Positions 27,738 to 36,219 of a stretch of 64,000 bases of DNA are shown one piece after another. A program made the translations under genes and the position numbers. The notes under the pieces are model-generated. The model was not told the DNA's origin and made no database searches. It was given only the letters and a program-made list of their open reading frames with translations. The stretch is from contig NZ_FWFR01000003.1 in NCBI RefSeq assembly GCF_900172325.1, positions 186,001 to 250,000 on the forward strand, written 5' to 3'. Within the stretch, counting starts at the first letter, position 1; each line of letters begins with the position of its first letter. Origin of the DNA: Oceanibacterium hippocampi (lineage in GTDB: Bacteria > Pseudomonadota > Alphaproteobacteria > Sneathiellales > Sneathiellaceae).

Positions 27738-29116
27738 AGCCGGTATCCCTTCTGGCGCTCGTCGGACCAGCGCCGGGCCTTGTAGGTATATTCCGGAAGC
27801 TCCGCGCGATCGGCGAAGACGACCCGCATCGCGACATTGGTCCGTTCCTTGACGGCGTCGCGCAGGGCGCCCGCGATGCGGCCCCTTTCCGCCTCCGAGC
27901 ATGCCGCCGCGGCAGCTTTCAGGGCGACGCGGATCTCGACATCGGTCTTGCCGTCATCGGCGGTGAAGACGCGGCCGACATACTCGTCGACTTCCGCGAA
28001 CGCGAGCACGGCCGCATCGACCGCGTCCGGCCAGACGTTGTTACCGCGGATCTTCATCATGTCGTCGTAGCGGCCGATACCACCGCATTCGATCGCATTG
28101 AGCGCACTCGCCCGGTCGGCCGCCGGAACGAAGCGGACCCGGTCGCCGGTCCGGAAGCGGATTACCGGCGAGGCCTCGATGGTCAGGTTGGTAACGACGA
28201 GTTCGCCCTCCTCGCCCGGCGCGACTGCCTGGCCGCTCTCCGGGTCGATCACCTCGCAGAGCGTCATCCATTCGAAGAGTTCCATCACGCCGCGTCCCCC
28301 GTCCGGGCCGATCGCGCCCTGAGGCCCCGTTCCGGCGGCGAAGCCCACGCATTGCGTGCTGCCGTAGCCTTCATGCAGCGTGCAGCCCCAGAGGTCCTGG
28401 ATCCGCCGGGCCCATTCGAGCGGATAGCCCTCGGCCGCGATGAAGACGCCGACCAGATCGGGGAAAGCCTCGCGCGGCACGATGCCGAGCTGGCCCATCA
28501 CCTCGGTCATGCGATGGAGATAGTTGGTCGAGGCATAGATGAAGTGGAGCGGGCGGAAACGCAGCATGAGGTCGATCTTCGCCTCCGTGCTGAGCGCGGC
28601 GGGCGGCGTCAGGCCGGTCGCGCCGATGATCCGGATCCCTTCCGATGGCCCCCAGCCGCCGGTCGTCATGCCGCCGGTCGGCACGCAGTTCAGCACCGTG
28701 TGGTCCGGCCGGAGCCCGGCCCGGTACCATGCGAGCGCATGGAGGTAGCCCAGAGTCTGCACGTCCGCCTGGGTGCGCCCATAGGTCTCCTGCCCCTGGC
28801 CCGAGGTGCCGCCGGTCAGGTTGATCAGCGCCACGTCACGCCGGTCGACGCAGAGGCGGGAACCGAACGGCGGATGGCGATCCTGGTCGGCGAGAAGCTC
28901 CGCCTTGGTCGAGAAGGGCACGCGCTCGCGGAACGCCGCCAGGTCGGCGATCCGCTCGGGGGATACGCCGGCTTCGTCGATCTTGGTCCGGTAGAAACTG
29001 CTGTCCCGGTAGGCACGGGTGAGCAGGGCCCGCACCCGGCGCGACTGGATCGCCTCCAGGTCCGGCCGGCTCAATGCCTCGTATGCGGACAGCATCGTCG
29101 ACATGGCAGCCGTCAC
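27734..29116 (-). CDS. PaaK-like AMP-forming CoA ligase
   Basis: A 460-residue ANL-superfamily enzyme resembling phenylacetate-CoA ligase. The ATP loop is NLTGGTSGQGQETYGRT near 95. Other motifs are VPTGGMTTGGWGPSEG near 140, the adenylate motif HEGYGSTQCVGFAAG near 240, FRTGDRVRFVP near 324 and a C-terminal domain with GRYDDMMKIRGNNVWP near 350. The start GTG 29116 overlaps the upstream stop and has GGGGA four bases before it; ATG 29104 is an alternative. It should activate a carboxylic acid (aryl, alicyclic or terpenoid) to its CoA thioester, committing it to the rest of this operon. Confidence 0.88.
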   Translation of the reverse strand: MTAAMSTMLSAYEALSRPDLEAIQSRRVRALLTRAYRDSSFYRTKIDEAGVSPERIADLAAFRERVPFSTKAELLADQDRHPPFGSRLCVDRRDVALINLTGGTSGQGQETYGRTQADVQTLGYLHALAWYRAGLRPDHTVLNCVPTGGMTTGGWGPSEGIRIIGATGLTPPAALSTEAKIDLMLRFRPLHFIYASTNYLHRMTEVMGQLGIVPREAFPDLVGVFIAAEGYPLEWARRIQDLWGCTLHEGYGSTQCVGFAAGTGPQGAIGPDGGRGVMELFEWMTLCEVIDPESGQAVAPGEEGELVVTNLTIEASPVIRFRTGDRVRFVPAADRASALNAIECGGIGRYDDMMKIRGNNVWPDAVDAAVLAFAEVDEYVGRVFTADDGKTDVEIRVALKAAAAACSEAERGRIAGALRDAVKERTNVAMRVVFADRAELPEYTYKARRWSDERQKGYRL

Positions 29117-29541
29117 GATCCCCGGTCGGCGCCATCCGCCGGCACGAAGACCGGCAGGGTCAACTCGTCGGTCACCTTGTCGAAACGCACCGTCACCGGC
29201 ATGTCCGCCTGCACGCTGTCGACGTCGATATCGACCAGGTTGCTGACCATCCGGACGCCCTCGTCGAGGGCGATGATGGCGACGACATAGGGCACCTTGT
29301 CGGCATAGACGTCCTTCGGCACCGGGTGGCGCACGACGATCCAGCTGAACACGCGGCCACGGCCGCTGGCCTCGATCCACTCGGACCTGTCGGACTGGCA
29401 GGCCGGGCAGACGCCGGTCGGCGGAAAGCGGTTGGTCCCGCAATCGGAGCAGCGCTGGATGCGGAGAATGCCGTCCCTGCAGGCGTCCCAGAAGGGCTTG
29501 GTTTCGCTGTTCGGGTAGGGAAGCGGCTTGTTGTAACCCAT
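29113..29541 (-). CDS. DUF35 zinc-ribbon/OB-fold protein (thiolase partner)
   Basis: A 142-residue DUF35-type protein: an N-terminal rubredoxin-like zinc ribbon with paired CxxC motifs (CSDCGTNRFPPTGVCPAC, residues about 31-48) followed by an OB fold (GRGRVFSWIVVRHPV onward). Such proteins form complexes with non-condensing thiolases, as ChsH2 does with Ltp2 in steroid side-chain retro-aldol cleavage, and in archaeal acetoacetyl-CoA/HMG-CoA assemblies. Its gene sits 16 bases downstream of a thiolase-like gene lacking the nucleophilic cysteine, the same pairing. All four cysteines are present. Confidence 0.9.
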   Translation of the reverse strand: MGYNKPLPYPNSETKPFWDACRDGILRIQRCSDCGTNRFPPTGVCPACQSDRSEWIEASGRGRVFSWIVVRHPVPKDVYADKVPYVVAIIALDEGVRMVSNLVDIDVDSVQADMPVTVRFDKVTDELTLPVFVPADGADRGS

Positions 29542-29557
29542 GACCGGTACGTCTCTC

Positions 29558-30715
29558 CTAGTTGTGCAGGACCATGGCGCTGCCGCAGGTCATCGCGCCG
29601 GCCGTGGTCAGCGCCACCTCGGCGCCCTCGACCTGGCGCGGGCCGGACTGGCCGCGAAGCTGCTCGACCGCCTCGATCACGTGATTGAAGCCGTGGATAT
29701 AGGCCTCCGACAGCAACCCGCCGTGCGTGTTGACCGGCAGCGCGCCGTCGCGGGCGATCCGCCTGCCCTCGGTGAAGGCACCGCCCTCGCCTTCCTTGCA
29801 GAATCCGAAGCCTTCGAGCTGCATCACGATGCTGTAGGTGAAGCAGTCGTATATCTGCGCGATATCGACGTCTTCCGGCCCGATGCCGGCGCTCGCCCAC
29901 AGGTCCGCGGCGATATACTTCGAGTAGTTGTGCGCGTGATCGGGCCAGCGTATGGCGTCGAAAAGATCCTCGCCCTGCTGGGGGCCGCCGCCATAGGCGC
30001 CGCCCGAGACATAGACCGGCTTCTGCTTCATGTCGCGGGCGCGCTCGGCCGAGGTGACGACGACCGCGCAGGCCCCGTCGCTTTCCAGGCAGATATCGAG
30101 CAGCCGGAACGGATCGACGATCATCCGGGAATTCATGTAGTCATCGAGGGTCAGTGGCGCGCGCTGCATCGCCCGCTCGTTGAGCACCGCGTTCTCGCGC
30201 AGCGTGACGGCGATCCCGCCGAGCTGCTCGGCCGAGGTCCCGTATTCGATCATGTGCCGCCGGCACCACATCGCCATGGCCTGCGGATAGGTGATCCATC
30301 CGAACGGCGCGGTGAACTGGGTGATTCCGTGCGCCGCCATCTCGCGCCCGCCGCCCAGCCGGAAGCCGGAGCGGCCGTTCATCGCGCGATAGCAGACGAC
30401 GGTTTTGGCGAGTCCCGCCTCGATCGCGGCGATCGCGTTGAGCACGATCAGGTTGGCGGCATTGCCGCCGGCCAGGAAATCGACCGCGAACCCGGCAGCC
30501 GGCACACCGAGTTCGGTTGCGACGGCGATCGCGGGTACCGAGTCGTTGAAGTTGTAGCTGACGAAGCCGTCGACATCCTCGACCGAAAGCCCGGCATCCT
30601 GAATCGCTTTCAGGCAGGCTTCACTGGCCAGGCTGCGCACGGGGCGACCCGAGTCCCGGCTGTAGTCGGTGAAGCCCACTCCGGCAATCGCACATTTGTC
30701 TCGGGCATTGAACAT
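29558..30715 (-). CDS. Thiolase-fold protein lacking the nucleophilic cysteine (Ltp2/SCPx-like)
   Basis: A 385-residue thiolase-superfamily protein of the lipid-transfer type. The fold is clear at both ends (KCAIAGVGFTDYSR; TTAGAMTCGSAMVLHN). The loop that normally carries the active-site cysteine reads VDFLAGGNAANLIVL (about 79-92) with no Cys, and the later GHP motif is replaced (HGGLLSEAYIHG). Loss of both argues against ordinary thiolysis and resembles Ltp2-type aldolases, where tyrosines act instead; the Tyr in SEAYIHG is a candidate. The adjacent DUF35 gene supports a complex. Probable reaction: retro-aldol cleavage of a beta-hydroxyacyl-CoA. Confidence 0.82.
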   Translation of the reverse strand: MFNARDKCAIAGVGFTDYSRDSGRPVRSLASEACLKAIQDAGLSVEDVDGFVSYNFNDSVPAIAVATELGVPAAGFAVDFLAGGNAANLIVLNAIAAIEAGLAKTVVCYRAMNGRSGFRLGGGREMAAHGITQFTAPFGWITYPQAMAMWCRRHMIEYGTSAEQLGGIAVTLRENAVLNERAMQRAPLTLDDYMNSRMIVDPFRLLDICLESDGACAVVVTSAERARDMKQKPVYVSGGAYGGGPQQGEDLFDAIRWPDHAHNYSKYIAADLWASAGIGPEDVDIAQIYDCFTYSIVMQLEGFGFCKEGEGGAFTEGRRIARDGALPVNTHGGLLSEAYIHGFNHVIEAVEQLRGQSGPRQVEGAEVALTTAGAMTCGSAMVLHN

Positions 30716-30742
30716 TGGGTAACTCTCCTTCTCGTGCCGCCG

Positions 30743-31561
30743 TCAGGCCCGGTAGGCCGGCGCGCGCTTGTCACGGAAGGCGTCGAGGCCTTCCATCGCA
30801 TCGGGCTCCGTGGTGGCATAATTGTGGACGAAGGCGAGTTCGAGCCGCAGCCCCTCGTCGAGGGAGTGCTTCAGGCCTTCGCTGATGAGATACTTGGCGC
30901 CGCGCAGACCGGCCGGGCTCTTCGTCACGAGCTCGGCGATCAGCGCCTCCGCCGTTTCGGCAAGTTTCGCCGCCGGCGCGGCGAGGGTGACGAGCCCGAG
31001 CGCCTCGGCCTCCCGGCCGGTTATGATGCGCCCCGTCATGATCAGGTAGCGGGCCTTCAGTGGGCCGACGATCCGGGCCAGGCGCTGCGAGCTGCCGGCG
31101 CCGGGCAACTGGCCGAAATTCACGTGCCCGTCACCGATCTTCGCGCCCTCGGCGGCAATCACGATGTCGCAGGCCAGCATCAGTTCGAGGCCGCCGGCGA
31201 CACAGGCTCCGTTCACGATGGCGACGTAGATCTTCGTCGATTCCTCGATCCGGCGGTTGAGGCTGTAGAAATCCTCGAGGAAACGCTCGAAGGCCGGCGG
31301 ATCGCGGTAAAGCGACCGATACCCTTCCAGGTCGCCACCTGCCGAGAAGGCCTTGCCGGCGCCGGTGATGCTGACCACGCGGACTGCCGGCTCCGCCTCG
31401 ATCTCGGCGACGGTCTCGATCAGGCCGGCGATCGTCGCCCGATCCAGGGGATTCATCTTGTCGGGGCGGTTCAGGGTAATCGACGCGACGGCACCCCGGC
31501 GCGCGAGCAGATGGCCCGGCCGCTCCTCGGTGTCGTTCGTTGCGTCGTTCTCGCTGCCCAC
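30743..31561 (-). CDS. Enoyl-CoA hydratase/isomerase (crotonase) family enzyme with altered active site
   Basis: A crotonase-fold protein of about 272 residues. Core motifs: ASITLNRPDKMNPLD, oxyanion loop AFSAGGDLEGYR, VNGACVAGGLELMLACD and GQLPGAGSSQRLARIVG. The first catalytic glutamate (GGLEL) is present, but the second, usually in a PE-x-x-x-G context, reads GDGHVNFG, so His replaces Glu. That predicts a reaction other than simple hydration, for example isomerisation, decarboxylation or C-C hydrolysis. The start is uncertain: GTG 31561 with GGGGCG upstream gives a normal length; a TTG at 31618 would add 19 unconserved residues. It is the first gene of the operon, beside the FadR-type palindrome. 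Confidence 0.85.
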   Translation of the reverse strand: MGSENDATNDTEERPGHLLARRGAVASITLNRPDKMNPLDRATIAGLIETVAEIEAEPAVRVVSITGAGKAFSAGGDLEGYRSLYRDPPAFERFLEDFYSLNRRIEESTKIYVAIVNGACVAGGLELMLACDIVIAAEGAKIGDGHVNFGQLPGAGSSQRLARIVGPLKARYLIMTGRIITGREAEALGLVTLAAPAAKLAETAEALIAELVTKSPAGLRGAKYLISEGLKHSLDEGLRLELAFVHNYATTEPDAMEGLDAFRDKRAPAYRA

Positions 31562-31633
31562 TTGCGTCGCCCCGGTTCGCTCTTCTGTCGTCGGCACTAC
31601 AACCGGCTTGCTACGCAAAGTCCGATTGTTGAA

Positions 31634-31658
31634 TTGTCCGACAAGTTGACAATCTTGT
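31634..31658. promoter_or_regulatory. FadR-type operator in the divergent crotonase/GntR promoter region
   Basis: TTGTCCGACAA (31634-31644) is a perfect 11-base palindrome matching TNGTNNNACNA, the FadR-subfamily consensus. A second inverted repeat overlaps it: ACAAG (31641-31645) with CTTGT (31654-31658). The site lies in the 241-base region between the minus-strand catabolic operon and the plus-strand GntR regulator at 31803, where it could control both. The local sequence is less GC-rich than its surroundings, as expected for a promoter. Confidence 0.65.
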
Positions 31659-31802
31659 AGCGATGGCGTTTATGGAGATCAAGGCAAAAATAAGCGCCAG
31701 ACCGCCCGGCCGGCGGCATCTCCGATCCCGCGTATCGCCAGAGGCAGGTCGCGCCGGATCCGAAGCCAATCTCGGCAGAGCCATGAAAAAGAAGGGAGCG
31801 CA

Positions 31803-32579
31803 GTGACCGACGCCCAGTTTTCCGTCATCGAACGGATGCCGACCTATCGGCTGGTCTTCAATGCGGTCCAGAACGAGATCCTGAGCGGCCGGCTCGGTAT
31901 CGGCGAACGGCTGCCATCGGAAACGGCGCTCGCCGACCAGTTCGGCGTCAACCGCTCCACGGTACGGGAAGGCATCCGTCTGCTCGAGGAAAGCGGGCTG
32001 GTGACGCGGAAAGGCGGCGGCCGCCCGCGTGTGGCGCTGCCGCACTATCTCGATCTCGCCTCACGGGCGAGCCGGGCGCTTATCCTGCATTCGGTGACGT
32101 TCCGGGAACTCTGGGAAGCAGCCGTCATCATCGAACAGGCGACGGCCGAGTATGCCGCGTCGCGTATTACGCCAGAACACCTGGAACGACTGCAGGAGAA
32201 TATCGACCGAATGGCGGCCATGGTCGCCCGGGTCGAGGCCGACGAGCCCATCAATGTCGACGACTTCGTCGCGATCGACGCCGAGTTCCACGACATCATC
32301 TCGGAAGGGGCCAACAACCGGGTTCTTGCGCTGGCCCGTGAACCGGTCAGCCGCCTGTTCATCCCGGCCGGGCGGATCATCCTGCCCCGCCTGCGCACGC
32401 ACCGGCGCGTGCTCGATGCCCACATGCTCATCCGCGACGCACTGGCCGCCGGCGACGCCACCCGTGTCCGCGACTGGATGCGCCGGCACATGGAGGACTT
32501 CAAGCGCGGCTACGATCGCACGGGCCTTGCGATCGACATGCCGCTCGACGCGGTCGCCCTCGGTCACGCCACGGACTGA
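31803..32579 (+). CDS. GntR-family regulator, FadR subfamily (FCD domain)
   Basis: A 258-residue regulator. The N-terminal winged helix (about 17-85) includes EILSGRLGIGERLPSETALA and the recognition helix FGVNRSTVREGIRLLEESG. The C-terminal all-helical FCD domain (about 100-235) carries likely metal/ligand residues in DAEFHDIISEG, THRRVLDAHMLI and MRRHMEDF. FCD proteins sense organic acids or acyl-CoAs. The GTG start has GGGAG about six bases upstream. It is divergent from the catabolic operon, with a matching palindrome between them, so it is the likely local repressor. Confidence 0.92.
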   Translation: MTDAQFSVIERMPTYRLVFNAVQNEILSGRLGIGERLPSETALADQFGVNRSTVREGIRLLEESGLVTRKGGGRPRVALPHYLDLASRASRALILHSVTFRELWEAAVIIEQATAEYAASRITPEHLERLQENIDRMAAMVARVEADEPINVDDFVAIDAEFHDIISEGANNRVLALAREPVSRLFIPAGRIILPRLRTHRRVLDAHMLIRDALAAGDATRVRDWMRRHMEDFKRGYDRTGLAIDMPLDAVALGHATD

Positions 32580-32653
32580 GCCGACCCTTCGGGCGCGACC
32601 CGGCAAGACGAGGACGCACCGGCACGGTTGCCCGCGCCGATGCGTCGTTCCCC

Positions 32654-33922
32654 CTAGACGAGCTTCTCGGACGCCGCCGCCGCGTCGCGGAAGACACCCT
32701 TCGCCATCTGTGCCCGCTCCGCGCTTACCCGTGCCCGGTAGACGCTGGCGCGAGTGGCATGGACCGCCGGATCGCACGGCGCCGCCAGGGCCGCGAACTC
32801 GGCGAAATGACCGGCCAGTCGCAGGTCGCCATTTTCCAGCAAGGCCCGCGCCCGCTCGGCGAGACGGTCGGCGCCGCCGGCGACCGCCGCAAGTTCGCGC
32901 GCCAGGTCAGCCTCCGGCGCCGGTTTCAGGTTCGCCGGATTGCCGTCCCACCAGCCGCCATAGAGCCGGCAGATGCCGCGCACGACGAATTCCGGATCGT
33001 CGTAGTTGGGCTCCAGCCAGGAGAGATTCCGCAACCGTTCCGGCACCTCGAAGCGATGGATGATGTCGCCGACCCTGAGCCCCTCGTTCATCAGCTCGAC
33101 TGTCTGGTTGTGCAGCGATTCCAGCCAGCAGGCGGCGTCGTCGAGAATGCGGTTGATCGACTCCCGCCCGAAAACCGGCGGACCGTGACCGGGCACAAGG
33201 ATCTCGGCATTTCGTTCGATCATCCGGCGCAGCGTGATCGCCCAATCCGGGGCATAGCGCTGGACCTTCTGCGGGTTCCCGGCGTTGGGCGCGGCCCAGG
33301 TATAGAAATCCCCGGCGACGATCAGCTTCCTGTCGGGCGCCCAGAGCCAGGCGTGATCGTCGGTTTCGCCCTTGCCGTGAATGATCGTGAATGTCTCGCC
33401 GCCCATGTCGTGGTCGTGGGAATCGCGAACGACGATATCGGGATGGCGGAAGCCCTCGGGCCAGCGAAAGTCCGGCCGGCTGTACTGGCGGATGTTGATC
33501 TTCCGGTTGAGCGCGGCCGTCATGCGATAGCGCTCGAACCGGCCCAGCACGTTCTCATGCGCGATGACGATCGGGCGATCGAAGCCGCGTTCGGCGGCGT
33601 CCGCCTCGATCAGCCCGATGCCGGCGACATGATCGAAATGACCATGGGTGTAGAGCACCGAATGGATCGGCGCATCGGGCTCCCAGCGGCGCACTTCCGC
33701 CAGCACCCGCTCGCAGGTATCGACCGCGCCGGTGTCGCAGAGAATGAGACCCTCGTCGGTCTTCAGGGCCGTCACATTGCCCGAAAGGCCGCGGCAGACG
33801 ATCATCGCGGTAGCGGGCGCGACATCCAGCCGGATGCTGTCCGGAACACCGCGAAACCAGTCGGACACGCCTTCCTCTCCGCGGATGATCCTTTCGGCCG
33901 CATTCAGAACATCCAGAGCCAT
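32654..33922 (-). CDS. Metallo-beta-lactamase-fold hydrolase with alkyl-sulfatase-like helical domain
   Basis: A 422-residue enzyme. The beta-lactamase fold (about 35-275) has the metal motif THGHFDHVAGI near 91, LIVAGDFYTWAAP, and LVPGHGPPV near 243. The later ICRLYGGWWDGNPANLKP resembles the dimerization domain of SdsA1/BDS1-type alkyl sulfatases. It lacks the C-terminal SCP2-like domain of those ~650-residue enzymes, and the signature is HGHFDH instead of the sulfatase HSHxDH, so it may be a thioesterase, lactonase or other hydrolase. No signal peptide. It lies 69 bases downstream of an acyl-CoA synthetase gene, likely cotranscribed. Confidence 0.82.
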   Translation of the reverse strand: MALDVLNAAERIIRGEEGVSDWFRGVPDSIRLDVAPATAMIVCRGLSGNVTALKTDEGLILCDTGAVDTCERVLAEVRRWEPDAPIHSVLYTHGHFDHVAGIGLIEADAAERGFDRPIVIAHENVLGRFERYRMTAALNRKINIRQYSRPDFRWPEGFRHPDIVVRDSHDHDMGGETFTIIHGKGETDDHAWLWAPDRKLIVAGDFYTWAAPNAGNPQKVQRYAPDWAITLRRMIERNAEILVPGHGPPVFGRESINRILDDAACWLESLHNQTVELMNEGLRVGDIIHRFEVPERLRNLSWLEPNYDDPEFVVRGICRLYGGWWDGNPANLKPAPEADLARELAAVAGGADRLAERARALLENGDLRLAGHFAEFAALAAPCDPAVHATRASVYRARVSAERAQMAKGVFRDAAAASEKLV

Positions 33923-33991
33923 TCAAACAGTCCTTTGTCTTTCGCAATCAACAAGGTGAAACAGTGATAGCCGCCTGCCACCGGCCACGGC

Positions 33992-36142
33992 CTACTCGCC
34001 CCGAAGCACAACCACGGCATCGAGCGCACAGGCCGCCGTCGGGCCGACCGAGAACGGATTGATATCGATACTTTCGACTCGCTCGGCATGCGCGCTCGCG
34101 AACCGCGACAGATCGGCAAGCGCCTGTGCGAGGATCCCGACATCGACGGCCGGGCCGCCCCGCGCGCCGGCGAGAATCGCGCTCGCCTTCGTTTCGGCGA
34201 TCATCCGGCGAGCCTCCGCGACATCGAACGGCGCAACGCGGAAGGCCACGTCCCGCAGGACCTCGGCGAATACACCGCCAAGTCCGAACATGACGACGGG
34301 ACCGAAGACGGGGTCGCGATGCACGCCGATGATCGTCTCGATACCCGGCTCGGCCATCGGCGCGACCAGCGCACCGTCGACGGCGATTCCGGGCGCCCGC
34401 TGGGCGACACGCGCCATGACCTCCGAATAGGCTGCGCCGGCTTCCTCTTCCGAACAGATGCCGAGACGGACGCCGCCGGCCTCGGACTTGTGCGGCAGTT
34501 CGCGCGACACGACCTTGAGAACGGCGCGCCGGCCACCCTCGGCATCAATCCTGCGAAAGGCCTGCGTCGCCTCTTCGGCCGATCCGACGGCAATCGCCCC
34601 GATCGTCGGGATACCGGCCGCCTGCACGATCGCCAGCGAGTCGAGTTCGTTCAGCGGCCCGGCTTCTGCCGGCAGGGAAAGCAAACCCGGCGGGCGACTG
34701 ACCGCCGCGCCATCGGCTCGCCCGAAGCTCTCCGCGAAATGCCGGAGCGCCGCAAGCGCCCGGACCGCATGGGTCGGTTCCTCGAAAACGAGGTGCCCGG
34801 CCTCTTCCAGCGCCTGGCGGATCGCCGGGTCGAACAGCGTGGCCACCGCGAGCGTCCGTTCGGGATGGCGCCGCCGCACGCTTTCCCAGAGCGGCAGGAT
34901 GCGCGGCCCGTATTCCTTCGACAGCCCGAGATACCCCATGAAACAGACGAGCATGTCGTAGTCGCCCTGTTGCAGGACGACTTCCAGGCTGCGGTCGAAG
35001 AGATCGAAATCGTTGATGACCTGCGCGGTCACATCGACCGGGTTGCGTGTCCCGGCAAAGGGGACGAGTTCCCTGAGCGCCGCCTGTGCCGGTTCCGGCA
35101 TCGGCGCGATGTCGAGACCGCGCGTGGCCGCCTCGTCGGCCAGCAGCACGCCGACCCCGCCCGAGATCGAGGTTATGGCGATCTTCGCGCTGTTAGGCAG
35201 CGTGCCGTTGGCCGCGGCATAGCCGATGTCGAACAATTCCTCGACGCTGCGCGCCCGGTAGGCGCCGTACTGGCGCAACACTGCGTCGAAGACACTGTCT
35301 TCGCCGGCCAGCGCCGCCGTATGGGATGAGACCGCCGCCGCGCCGGCCTCGGTCGTGCCGACCTTGACCACGACGACCGGTTTCCGCCGGGCGCGCGCCA
35401 GCGCCAGCGCCTCGATGAACCGGGCGCCGTCGGCGCAGCCTTCCATGTAGACGAGGATAACCTTCGTATTCTCATCGGCAGCGAGAAACGCCAGACCGTC
35501 GGCGATGTCGACATCGATGGTGTTACCGGTGGTCAGCCACTGGCTGAACCGAATGCCGCGATTGCGACCGACCCGGTAGCCGAAGTTGGCGAAGGCCCCG
35601 CTCTGGCTGACCAGCCCGACATTGCCGACGCTGTCCTGCCCTTCTTCCAGCAGCGGGGCAAAGGTGACCCAGGCGCCGTTGGCGAAATTCGCGTAGCCCG
35701 AGCAGTTGGGGCCGAGCAGCCGGATACCGGCCTTGCGCCCGATCGCCGCCAGTTCGTCCTGGAGCCGCACCCCGTCCGCCCCCAGCTCGGCGAACCCGGC
35801 GCTGAAGATGATGGCGCTTTTCGTCCCTTTCGCCGCGACGACGAGCAGCGCCTCGCGGACCTGGGCGGCCGGAACGGCGATCACGGCGAGATCGACCGCC
35901 GCCGGAACCGCCGCGAGGCTCGGCCAGGATTTGAGGCCCTGTATCTCGGTCCTTCGCGGATTGATCGGATAGATGTCACCGTCGTAACCCGCCCGTTTCA
36001 GATAGTGGATCGGCAGTCCGCCGATTTTGCCGGCATTGGCGGAGGCACCGATCACGGCAACCGAGCGCGGCCGGAACAATGCGTCCAGCGAGGCAAGGTC
36101 GATCGCCTTGGGCGTACGCGGCAGGGATATCGTTTCGTTCAT
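33992..36142 (-). CDS. ADP-forming acyl-CoA synthetase (acetate--CoA ligase family)
   Basis: A single-chain NDP-forming acyl-CoA synthetase of 716 residues. Order: CoA-binding Rossmann domain (RSVAVIGASANAGKIG near 31), succinyl-CoA-ligase-like domains with VGLVSQSGAFANFGYR near 175, the phospho-histidine in VSSHTAALAGEDSVFDAVL near 272, and a C-terminal ATP-grasp domain (about 490-716, VLKVVSRELPHKSEAGGVRLG; ETIIGVHRDPVFGPVVMFGLGG). It converts a carboxylate, CoA and ATP to acyl-CoA with ADP and phosphate. It follows the TAXI binding-protein gene, suggesting that it activates the acid that importer brings in. All domains look intact. Confidence 0.92.
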   Translation of the reverse strand: MNETISLPRTPKAIDLASLDALFRPRSVAVIGASANAGKIGGLPIHYLKRAGYDGDIYPINPRRTEIQGLKSWPSLAAVPAAVDLAVIAVPAAQVREALLVVAAKGTKSAIIFSAGFAELGADGVRLQDELAAIGRKAGIRLLGPNCSGYANFANGAWVTFAPLLEEGQDSVGNVGLVSQSGAFANFGYRVGRNRGIRFSQWLTTGNTIDVDIADGLAFLAADENTKVILVYMEGCADGARFIEALALARARRKPVVVVKVGTTEAGAAAVSSHTAALAGEDSVFDAVLRQYGAYRARSVEELFDIGYAAANGTLPNSAKIAITSISGGVGVLLADEAATRGLDIAPMPEPAQAALRELVPFAGTRNPVDVTAQVINDFDLFDRSLEVVLQQGDYDMLVCFMGYLGLSKEYGPRILPLWESVRRRHPERTLAVATLFDPAIRQALEEAGHLVFEEPTHAVRALAALRHFAESFGRADGAAVSRPPGLLSLPAEAGPLNELDSLAIVQAAGIPTIGAIAVGSAEEATQAFRRIDAEGGRRAVLKVVSRELPHKSEAGGVRLGICSEEEAGAAYSEVMARVAQRAPGIAVDGALVAPMAEPGIETIIGVHRDPVFGPVVMFGLGGVFAEVLRDVAFRVAPFDVAEARRMIAETKASAILAGARGGPAVDVGILAQALADLSRFASAHAERVESIDINPFSVGPTAACALDAVVVLRGE

Positions 36143-36174
36143 GAAGCGGGCACGATCTCGTTACAGGTCCCAGG

Positions 36175-36210
36175 GTTGCGCGGACGCCGTTCGATGACGG
36201 CGTCCGCAAC
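36175..36210 (-). other. Strong hairpin after the TAXI binding-protein gene
   Basis: Arms GTTGCG plus CGGACGCCGT (36175-36190) and ACGGCGTCCGCAAC (36197-36210) form a 14-pair stem with a two-base bulge and a six-base loop. It begins ten bases after the binding-protein stop on the minus strand. No T tract follows, so full termination is unlikely; partial attenuation or 3'-end protection of the binding-protein mRNA fits better. Confidence 0.7.
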
Positions 36211-36219
36211 CGTTGCCGG

